Assembly: GCF_001667945.1 (NCBI RefSeq)
Contig: NZ_LZJK01000096.1
Coordinates: 1 to 42,475, forward strand
From: Mycolicibacter sinensis
GTDB lineage: Bacteria > Actinomycetota > Actinomycetes > Mycobacteriales > Mycobacteriaceae
Length of the DNA stretch: 42,475 nucleotides
Direction: 5' to 3'
Shown: piece after piece, positions 33,526 through 42,475 of the stretch
Layout: each line of letters begins with the position of its first letter
Numbering within the stretch: position 1 is the first letter of the stretch
Position numbers and translations under genes: made by a program
Notes under the pieces: model-generated
What the model was told of the DNA's origin: nothing
Databases searched by the model: none
Seen by the model: only the letters and a program-made list of their open reading frames with translations

Positions 33526-35096
33526 TACTCCGGCATCCAGGTGCGCGGCGTCATCGGCGTGGTGGCCCCGCCGCCGAAGGCGTCTCCGGACAGCGCGGTC
33601 AGCCCGCTCGGCAGCACCGGTTCTTCGAGGTCCATGTACTCATAGCCGCGGCCGAGCAGGTCGGCCTTGGCCTTGCGGCGCCGACGGGCCCTGGTGTTCT
33701 CCTCTGCGGCAACGGCCTCCGCGGGCGCCTCGGCGGTGTCGGGTTCGGGTGCTGTGCGACGGCGCACGCTGGTCCCGGCCGCCCGGCGGGCCTGCTGGCC
33801 CAGGCCGGCGACCATATACATGGCGGACAGGCCCTCCACTGGAGACAGCGGCGGCGCGGGCGGCGGCGGTGGGGACCCGGGTGCGGCCGGCAGCGGCGCC
33901 GGGTCGGGAGCCGGTGCCGCTGCGGGCGCCGGCGCGGGCGCCGGGACCGGTGGGGTGGGCGCCACCGTCAGCCCGGCGAACGGCGGCGGCGCCGGGGCCA
34001 GCGGCACCGGAACGGCGTGCAGACCGGCCAGGCCGGACAGCCCCGCCAGCCCGGCCAGCGGCGCGGCGGCCAGCGGCGCCAGCGCGGTGGTCAGCATCGG
34101 CAGCACCATCGGGATCAGCACCACCGCCTGCTCCAGCAGCGTCTTGAGCAGGGCGATCACGTCGGTGATGATGGTGCCGATGGCCTCGACGGCGGTGAAC
34201 AACAGCGTCGAGGCGATGGTGCCGGGATTGCCGGAGGCAAACGCCGCGGTGAGGTCGGCGGCGATGAACGCGAACGTCTGCGACAGGTAGGCGGCGAACG
34301 AGCCGAAGTCCATCGGGTAGCCCAGTGCGAACGCGATGTTGTAGGGACTCAAGAAGCTCAACGGGTTTCCGGTGATCGTCAGCCAGGGGTCGAACCCGGC
34401 GAAGATCGACTGGAAGTAGGAGTTGCTGGCCAGTTCGTTGATCATCGGCTGCAACACGTTGTTGTAGAAGTCGGTGTAGCCGCTGTTCTGCAGCCACTCC
34501 ATGATGTCGTTCTGGCGGTCCGGCGGCAGCTGCGGCTGGCTGGAGTCGGCTGATCCGACTTTGGCGATCTGCGGCGCCGCGACCGTCTGCGGACTCGACG
34601 CCACCGCCGCCCCGGCCACCGCCTGATAGGTGGCCATCACGGTGGCGGCCTGGATCCACATCCGGCCGTAGTCGGCCTCATTCACAGCGATCGGGATGGT
34701 GTTGACACCGAAGAAGTTGGTGGCGACCAGCACCGCATGGGTGGCGTGGTTGGCCGCCAATTCAGCCAGTGTCGGCATCGCCGCCAGGGCGCTGGTGTAG
34801 GCCGTGGCCGCGGTCTGCTGCTGGGCCGCGATCGCCGCGCTGGTGGCACCGGCCTGGGTCAGCCAGGCCAGATACGGCGCGTTGGCCGCCGCGTACGCCT
34901 CGGCGGACGGGCCCTGCCACGCCCCGGTCTGCACCGCAGCCAGCAGCGCCGCCAGTTCGTCGGCGATCTCGGTGTATTCGGTGCTCAGCGCCGTCCACGC
35001 CGCCGCCGAGGCCAACAGCGGACCGGCGCCGGGGCCGGCCGATAGCAACGTCGAGTGGACTTCCGGTGGAGAGGCGATCCACATCGGCGCCGTCAC
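33507..35096 (-). CDS. Second PPE family protein, PPE2-like, behind a cobalamin riboswitch
   Basis: A 529-aa paralogue of the PPE protein at 29565. The N-terminal PPE domain is very similar ([59 protein letters not shown]). The middle region differs but keeps [16 protein letters not shown]. It ends with a Pro/Ala tract and the same basic motif [20 protein letters not shown]. The GTG at 35096 is preceded by GAGAGAG. Its leader is riboswitch R5. Its 3' end overlaps the 3' end of the split-barrel gene by 19 bp. The two PPE genes flank the MocR pair and probably arose by duplication. Confidence 0.92.
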   Translation of the reverse strand: MTAPMWIASPPEVHSTLLSAGPGAGPLLASAAAWTALSTEYTEIADELAALLAAVQTGAWQGPSAEAYAAANAPYLAWLTQAGATSAAIAAQQQTAATAYTSALAAMPTLAELAANHATHAVLVATNFFGVNTIPIAVNEADYGRMWIQAATVMATYQAVAGAAVASSPQTVAAPQIAKVGSADSSQPQLPPDRQNDIMEWLQNSGYTDFYNNVLQPMINELASNSYFQSIFAGFDPWLTITGNPLSFLSPYNIAFALGYPMDFGSFAAYLSQTFAFIAADLTAAFASGNPGTIASTLLFTAVEAIGTIITDVIALLKTLLEQAVVLIPMVLPMLTTALAPLAAAPLAGLAGLSGLAGLHAVPVPLAPAPPPFAGLTVAPTPPVPAPAPAPAAAPAPDPAPLPAAPGSPPPPPAPPLSPVEGLSAMYMVAGLGQQARRAAGTSVRRRTAPEPDTAEAPAEAVAAEENTRARRRRKAKADLLGRGYEYMDLEEPVLPSGLTALSGDAFGGGATTPMTPRTWMPEYQRGLR

Positions 35097-35104
35097 GTTT
35101 GCCA

Positions 35105-35290
35105 GCTCTCTGGGGTCCCCGCCCCGAATCGCAGGATGCGACGACGTGAGTGTCTGGCTCTCGGGTGAAGCTCATTCCCCCGATCACAGTGGCGGGACCG
35201 CTCCGGAATTGAAGCGGCGGTTCCAGCTTCGCTGAACCGCCGGATTCGCACCGGCTTCCTACATCGTCGTCGCCTTACCGGCGCATTGTC
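35105..35290 (-). promoter_or_regulatory. Cobalamin riboswitch (R5) with an inserted hairpin, upstream of the second PPE gene
   Basis: On the minus strand it has TAGGAAGCCGGTGCGAATCC, then GCGGTCCCGCCACTGTG, and the B12 box CGAGAGCCAGACACTCAC. Unlike R3 and R4, about 37 nt (35202-35238) separate GAATCCGGC from GCGGTCCCGCC. The insert contains the near-perfect hairpin ggttc-agc-gaa-gct-g-gaacc. The long optional stem seen in R3 and R4 before the B12 box is nearly absent here. Flanking parts align with R3 and R4. Confidence 0.9.
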
Positions 35291-35336
35291 GCACGCTAGC
35301 CCCCGCTCAGCGTGAAGTTGGGCTCACTCTCGCGCT

Positions 35337-35362
35337 CGAACGTGAAGCTGTCTTCACGTTCG
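35337..35362. terminator. Hairpin downstream of icd2
   Basis: cgaacgtgaag, the loop ctgt, then cttcacgttcg form an 11-bp perfect stem. It lies 26 bp beyond the icd2 stop codon on the minus strand and upstream of the R5 leader. It probably terminates icd2 transcription before the PPE transcript. No U-tract is present. Confidence 0.7.
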
Positions 35363-35387
35363 GCCGGGGGGTCAGGCGCTCCGGACG

Positions 35388-37622
<2,235 letters not shown>

Positions 37623-37751
37623 GGCTGTTCTCCCGGCGTCAGGGTTCGTGTGTCGTTTTGCTCCGCGTTGTACACGGCGGCCCCAGTATCCCGCACCGCG
37701 TAATGGCGGCCACCGGCGGTGAGCAGGTGGCGACAGCCGCGCGGGATGCGA

Positions 37752-37757
37752 TAGGCT
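37752..37757 (+). promoter_or_regulatory. Candidate -10 element for the metZ leader
   Basis: TAGGCT fits TANNNT and lies 7-8 nt before the first bases of the SAM-IV riboswitch (near 37764). A transcript starting there would carry the aptamer at its 5' end. No clear -35 is visible. Confidence 0.5.
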
Positions 37758-37763
37758 GCGACA

Positions 37764-37889
37764 CGGTCATGAGTGCCAGCGCTAAGCCCCGGCTTGCTGG
37801 CCGGCAACCCTCCAACCGCGGTGGGGTGCCCCGGGTGATTGACCGGGTTGAGTAGCCACCACCGGCTACGCGGCAAGCGCGGGTCCGCC
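37764..37889 (+). promoter_or_regulatory. SAM-IV riboswitch upstream of metZ
   Basis: The leader contains GGTCATGAGTGCCAGCG, AAGCCCCGGCTTGCTGGCC, GGCAACCCTCCAACCGCGGT and GGGGTGCCCCGGGTGA. The downstream pseudoknot region is GGTTGAGTAGCC and CGCGGCAAGCGCGGGTC. This matches the actinobacterial SAM-IV aptamer as I know it from mycobacterial metZ/metX leaders. The core differs from SAM-I in the arrangement after P4. A cccccc/gggg pairing (37898-37903 with 37913-37916) could mask the ribosome binding site of the leader peptide that follows. Confidence 0.92.
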
Positions 37890-37922
37890 ACAACGGGCCC
37901 CCCGAGTAGACAGGGGAACCTG

Positions 37923-37967
37923 ATGCGTGCCTCCTTGTGCCCGCTCGCCCGTTGCTGTTGTCGCTAA
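37923..37967 (+). CDS. Polycysteine leader peptide (14 aa)
   Basis: The ATG at 37923 encodes MRASLCPLARCCCR, then TAA at 37965-37967. AGGGGAA at 37912-37918 is its ribosome binding site. Three consecutive Cys codons near the stop are the mark of mycobacterial cysteine-responsive attenuator uORFs, in which slow decoding of Cys codons at low cysteine changes expression of downstream genes. Here the downstream gene, metZ, is a sulfhydrylase. It lies directly after the SAM-IV aptamer and 49 bp before metZ. The peptide is clear from sequence; the regulatory role is inferred from the known class. Confidence 0.75.
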   Translation: MRASLCPLARCCCR

Positions 37968-38016
37968 CCCCACTCCTGCACCAGCGATAACACCTCACGA
38001 AGAAAGCATTCACACC

Positions 38017-39339
38017 ATGACCGCCGGTAACAACTGGTCGTTCGAGACCAAGCAGATCCACGTCGGCCACGCCGGTGACCCGGAGACCGGGTCGCGCGCC
38101 CTGCCGATCTACCAGACCACGTCGTATCTGTTCAGCGACACCGACGAGGCCGCTGCTCGCTTCGCACTGGCCGAGCCGGGCAACATCTACACCCGCCTGA
38201 CCAACCCGACCAGCGCGGTCATCGAGGAGCGCATCGCCGCACTCGAGGGTGGGGTGGGCGCCACCCTGCTGTCGGCCGGGCAGGCTGCCAGCACGTTCGC
38301 GATCTTCAACCTGGCCGGCGCCGGCGATCACATCGTGGCCAGCCCGCGGCTGTACGGCGGCACCTACAACCTGTTCCGGTACTCACTGCCCAAGCTGGGC
38401 ATCGAGGTCAGCTTCGTCGAGGACCCCGACAACCTGGAGTCCTGGGCCGCGGCGGTGCGGCCGAACACCAAGGCGTTCTACGCCGAGACCATCTCCAACC
38501 CGAAGATCGACATCCTCGACACCCCCGGCGTCTCGCAGGTGGCCCACGAGCACGGGGTGCCGCTGATCGTCGACAACACCATCGCCACCCCGTACCTGAT
38601 CCAGCCGATCAGCCAGGGCGCCGACATCGTCGTGCACTCGGCCACCAAGTACCTGGGCGGGCACGGCACCGCGATCGCCGGCGTGATCGTGGACAGCGGC
38701 AACTTCGACTGGACCCAGGGCCGTCACCCCGGCTTCACCACGCCGGACCCGAGCTACAACGGCCTGGTCTACGCCGACCTGGGCGAGCCGGCGTACGCGA
38801 TCAAGATCCGCGCCCAGCTGATGCGCGACTACGGGTCGGTGGCCTCCCCGTTCAACGCCTTCCTGATCGCGCAGGGCCTGGAGACGCTGAGCCTGCGGGT
38901 CGAGCGCCACGTCGCCAACGCCCAGCGGGTCGCGGAGTTCCTGGCCGCCCGCGACGACGTGCTCAGCGTCAACTACGCCGGGCTGCCCAGCTCACCGTGG
39001 TATCAGCGGGCACAGCAGCTGGCCCCCAAGGGCGTCGGGGGCGTGCTCTCCTTCGAGGTCGCCGGCGGGATCGAGGCTGGGAAGGCCTTCGTCAACGCGC
39101 TGAAGCTGCACAGCCACGTCGCCAACATCGGTGACGTGCGCTCGCTGGTGATCCACCCGGCCTCCACCACACATAGCCAGCTGTCCGGGGACGAGCTGCT
39201 GAGCACCGGTGTCACCCCGGGCCTGGTGCGGCTGGCGGTCGGCATCGAGGGTATCGAGGACATCCTGGCCGACCTGGAGCTCGGATTCGCCGCGGCGGCC
39301 GCTCAGCTCGGCGACTCCTCGGCGCTGGCGGCGCGTTGA
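38017..39339 (+). CDS. metZ: O-acetylhomoserine sulfhydrylase (MetC/MetZ/MetY type)
   Basis: A 440-aa PLP enzyme of the Cys/Met metabolism family that makes homocysteine from O-acetylhomoserine and sulfide. It has [51 protein letters not shown] and the Schiff-base Lys211 in [18 protein letters not shown]. The C-terminal block [13 protein letters not shown] with [15 protein letters not shown] is also typical. I chose the ATG at 38017. A GTG at 37927 is in frame but runs through the leader peptide region. It is followed by metX after 11 bp, which supplies its substrate, so the two form an operon. The orthologue in M. tuberculosis is Rv3340 (metC). Confidence 0.96.
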   Translation: MTAGNNWSFETKQIHVGHAGDPETGSRALPIYQTTSYLFSDTDEAAARFALAEPGNIYTRLTNPTSAVIEERIAALEGGVGATLLSAGQAASTFAIFNLAGAGDHIVASPRLYGGTYNLFRYSLPKLGIEVSFVEDPDNLESWAAAVRPNTKAFYAETISNPKIDILDTPGVSQVAHEHGVPLIVDNTIATPYLIQPISQGADIVVHSATKYLGGHGTAIAGVIVDSGNFDWTQGRHPGFTTPDPSYNGLVYADLGEPAYAIKIRAQLMRDYGSVASPFNAFLIAQGLETLSLRVERHVANAQRVAEFLAARDDVLSVNYAGLPSSPWYQRAQQLAPKGVGGVLSFEVAGGIEAGKAFVNALKLHSHVANIGDVRSLVIHPASTTHSQLSGDELLSTGVTPGLVRLAVGIEGIEDILADLELGFAAAAAQLGDSSALAAR

Positions 39340-39350
39340 GGCGGTCGGCG

Positions 39351-40490
39351 ATGACGATCTCCGACGTGTCCAGGCAGGTGCTGCCCGCCGAGGGAGAGAC
39401 CGGCGTGGTCGGGATCGGCTCGCTGCGCCTGGAGAGCGGGGCGGTGCTCGACGACGCCCATATCGCCGTGCAGCGCTGGGGTGAGCTGTCGCCGCAACGC
39501 GACAACGTCGTGATGGTGCTGCACGCGCTGACCGGGGACTCGCACGTCACCGGGCCCGCCGGCCCCGGGCATCCCACCGCGGGCTGGTGGGACGGAATCG
39601 TCGGGCCCGGTGCCCCGATCGACACCGACCGCTGGTGCGCGGTGGCCACCAACGTGTTGGGTGGCTGCCGCGGATCGACCGGCCCGAGTTCGCTGGCCCG
39701 CGACGGAAAGCCCTGGGGTTCACGATTTCCCGCCATCTCGATTCGCGACCAGGTGGAAGCCGACATCGCCGCGCTGGCTGCGCTCGGCATCACCGAGGTG
39801 GCCGCGGTGCTGGGCGGTTCGATGGGCGGCGCCCGCGGGCTGGAGTGGATGATCGGCCACCCCGACAAGGTGGGCGCGGGTCTGCTGTTGGCCGTCGGCG
39901 CCCGGGCCACCGCCGACCAGATCGGCACGCAGAGCACCCAGATCGCCGCGATCAAGGCCGACCCGAACTGGTGCGGCGGCGACTACCACGGCACCGGCCG
40001 CAGTCCCGACACCGGGCTGGCGATCGCCCGGCGCATTGCGCACCTGACCTACCGCGGTGAAGCCGAGCTGGACCGGCGGTTCGGCAACGCCGCCCAGGAC
40101 GGCGAGGACCCGGCCGACGGCGGCCGCTACGCGGTGGAGAGCTACCTGGGCTACCAGGGCGGCAAGCTGGTGGCCCGGTTCGACGCGGGCAGTTATGTGA
40201 CGCTGACCGATTCACTGTCCTCCTTCGACGTGGGCCGCGGCCGAGGTGGCGTCGCGGCCGCTTTGCGCGGCTGCCCGGTGCCGGCGGTGGTCGCTGGGAT
40301 CACCTCCGACCGGCTGTATCCGCTGCGCCTGCAGGCGGAGCTGGCCGAGCTGCTGCCCGGCTGCGACGGCCTGCAGGTGGTCGACTCCGAGTGCGGGCAT
40401 GACGGCTTCCTGCTGGAGACCGACCGCGTCGGCGAGCTGATCCGCCAGACCCTGGAGCTGGCGGGCCCGGCCGGGGACCGCCGGCGGTGA
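39351..40490 (+). CDS. metX: Homoserine O-acetyltransferase MetX
   Basis: MetX transfers acetyl from acetyl-CoA to homoserine. The 379-aa length and MTISDV start match M. tuberculosis MetX. The alpha/beta-hydrolase fold carries the nucleophile Ser157 in [13 protein letters not shown] and His350 in [23 protein letters not shown] holds the acid of the triad. [19 protein letters not shown] and [15 protein letters not shown] are also conserved. The ATG at 39351 was chosen over a start at 39336 that would overlap metZ. Its stop overlaps the GTG of the methyltransferase gene. Confidence 0.97.
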   Translation: MTISDVSRQVLPAEGETGVVGIGSLRLESGAVLDDAHIAVQRWGELSPQRDNVVMVLHALTGDSHVTGPAGPGHPTAGWWDGIVGPGAPIDTDRWCAVATNVLGGCRGSTGPSSLARDGKPWGSRFPAISIRDQVEADIAALAALGITEVAAVLGGSMGGARGLEWMIGHPDKVGAGLLLAVGARATADQIGTQSTQIAAIKADPNWCGGDYHGTGRSPDTGLAIARRIAHLTYRGEAELDRRFGNAAQDGEDPADGGRYAVESYLGYQGGKLVARFDAGSYVTLTDSLSSFDVGRGRGGVAAALRGCPVPAVVAGITSDRLYPLRLQAELAELLPGCDGLQVVDSECGHDGFLLETDRVGELIRQTLELAGPAGDRRR

Positions 40491-41236
40491 GCTCCGGGGC
40501 GCGGCAGGACCGATCGCTGTCGTTCGGCTCGCAGGCCGCCGCCTACGAGCGTGGCCGCCCGTCCTATCCCCCGGAGGCCATCGACTGGCTGCTGCCACCG
40601 AACGCCCGGGATGTCCTCGACCTGGGCGCGGGCACCGGCAAGCTGACCGCCCGGCTGGTGGAACGGGGCCTGGATGTCGTAGCCGTGGACCCGATCGCCG
40701 AAATGCTCGAGGTGCTGGCCGCGGCGCTGCCCGACACCCCGGCCCTGCTCGGGACCGCCGAGCAGATCCCGCTGCCGGACAACAGCGTCGACGCGGTGCT
40801 GGTGGCCCAGGCCTGGCACTGGTTCGACCCGGCGCGCGCCATCCCCGAACTGCTGCGGGTGCTGCGGCCCGGCGGCCGGCTGGGCCTGGTGTGGAACACC
40901 CGCGACGAACGGCTGGGCTGGGTCAAGGAGCTGGGCACGATCATCGGCCGCGAAGACGCCCGCGACGCGGTGGATGCCGGCGTGCAACTGCCCGAACCGT
41001 TCGGCGACATCGAGGGCCATCAGGTGGAGTGGACCAACTACCTGACCCCGCAGGCGCTGATCGACCTGGTCGCCTCCCGCAGCTACTGCATCACCTCCCC
41101 GGACGCGGTGCGCACCAAGACCCTGGATCAGGTTCGGCAACTGCTGGCCACCCATCCGGCGCTGGTCGGTGCGACCGGGCTGGCCCTGCCCTACATCACG
41201 GTGTGTGTGCGGGCAACGCTGTCAGGCGCCGCCTGA
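40487..41236 (+). CDS. Class I SAM-dependent methyltransferase (Rv3342-like)
   Basis: A 249-aa UbiE/type 11 methyltransferase. Motif I is [39 protein letters not shown] (acidic ribose-binding residue), [19 protein letters not shown] and [20 protein letters not shown] follow. The substrate cannot be inferred. The GTG at 40487 overlaps the metX stop (GTGA), and the metZ-metX-methyltransferase order is the same as Rv3340-Rv3342 in M. tuberculosis. This links it to the SAM/methionine operon and to control by the SAM-IV leader. A hairpin covers its stop codon. Confidence 0.9.
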   Translation: MSSGARQDRSLSFGSQAAAYERGRPSYPPEAIDWLLPPNARDVLDLGAGTGKLTARLVERGLDVVAVDPIAEMLEVLAAALPDTPALLGTAEQIPLPDNSVDAVLVAQAWHWFDPARAIPELLRVLRPGGRLGLVWNTRDERLGWVKELGTIIGREDARDAVDAGVQLPEPFGDIEGHQVEWTNYLTPQALIDLVASRSYCITSPDAVRTKTLDQVRQLLATHPALVGATGLALPYITVCVRATLSGAA

Positions 41237-41292
41237 CCACATCCCCGGCCGCAGTTTGGTGCGACTTCGCCGGCGCTGCGGCGACAGCGCCG
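41221..41292 (+). terminator. Terminator-like hairpins after the metZ-metX operon
   Basis: gtcaggc-gcc-gcctgac (41221-41237) is a perfect 7-bp stem that spans the methyltransferase stop. A second 7-bp stem, cggcgct (41271-41277) with agcgccg (41286-41292), follows. There is no U-tract. Together they probably end the operon. Confidence 0.55.
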
Positions 41293-41335
41293 TACCCGAA
41301 GCGTGACCTGGCCGTATCGTCGACGTGACGGTGCT

Positions 41336-41351
41336 GCTGCAGAGTTGCAGC
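41336..41351 (+). promoter_or_regulatory. Short palindrome upstream of the DUF732 gene
   Basis: gctgca-gagt-tgcagc is a perfect 6-bp inverted repeat with a 4-nt loop, 47 bp before the ATG at 41398. It may be an operator or a leader hairpin. Its meaning is unknown. Confidence 0.3.
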
Positions 41352-41397
41352 TGACGGGGGCTGTCCGGGTACCCCATACGAACATGGGGGGACCGAC

Positions 41398-42475
<1,078 letters not shown>

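Noticed and set aside
37927..38016. An extended metZ start at the GTG at 37927
   Set aside because: The extra 30 codons overlap the polycysteine leader peptide, and the conserved N-terminus begins at the ATG at 38017.

Overview
The window is high-GC actinobacterial DNA, almost certainly from a Mycobacterium (sensu lato). The reasons are two PPE-family genes whose products resemble PPE2, a mycolic-acid cyclopropane synthase fragment, a DUF732 secreted protein, a monomeric isocitrate dehydrogenase, a SAM-IV riboswitch, and gene lengths that match M. tuberculosis orthologues as I recall them (cobM 251, cobK 244, metX 379 aa). cobF is present, which argues against the M. tuberculosis complex, where cobF is deleted.

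Layout. 1-1911: a duplicated cobG 5' end, a pseudogene scrap between the copies, and a cobG that lacks its cysteine-rich C-terminus. 1920-4839: cobH-cobIJ-cobM, tightly coupled. 4937-6139: cobL, convergent across a very strong hairpin. 6171-9125: an accessory-looking patch with a large lipase-like protein, an Abi/HEPN protein and a tRNA 3'-end-like scrap. 9178-9975: dienelactone hydrolase. 9991-15977: cobalamin riboswitch, then a ChlI/ChlD-like chelatase, cobO, a cobB-cobC fusion and cobD. 16028-18151: small hypothetical, F420-type, ABM-domain and membrane proteins. 18137-24625: cobK, cobQ, cobF and cobN on the minus strand behind a second riboswitch. 24805-29523: a third riboswitch driving a BtuF/BtuC-like transporter, an ATPase fused to a FhuF-type [2Fe-2S] domain, and a 190-aa protein of unknown function. 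29565-35290: two PPE genes, each behind its own cobalamin riboswitch, flanking a divergent MocR regulator and FMN split-barrel gene. 35388-37622: icd2. 37752-41236: a SAM-IV riboswitch and a polycysteine leader peptide, then metZ, metX and a methyltransferase. 41398-42475: a DUF732 protein and a truncated cyclopropane synthase whose last 67 bp are inverted.

How it fits together. Most of the aerobic corrin pathway is here, from precorrin-3B synthase through ring methylation, reduction, cobalt insertion (CobN with a ChlID-like ATPase in place of CobST), a,c-amidation, adenosylation, cobyric acid formation and aminopropanol attachment. It sits beside a putative corrinoid or metal importer, and five cobalamin riboswitches give product feedback on synthesis, uptake and two PPE proteins. 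The methionine genes carry two separate sulfur-responsive leader elements.

The most notable items are the ATPase-FhuF fusion with its 190-aa partner (a relative of which is broken just upstream of cobG), the SAM-IV plus polycysteine leader, a structured insertion inside one riboswitch, the C-terminal loss in cobG, and the inversion at the right edge. Both edges coincide with rearrangement boundaries, so this may be a whole draft contig; edge observations carry that caveat.
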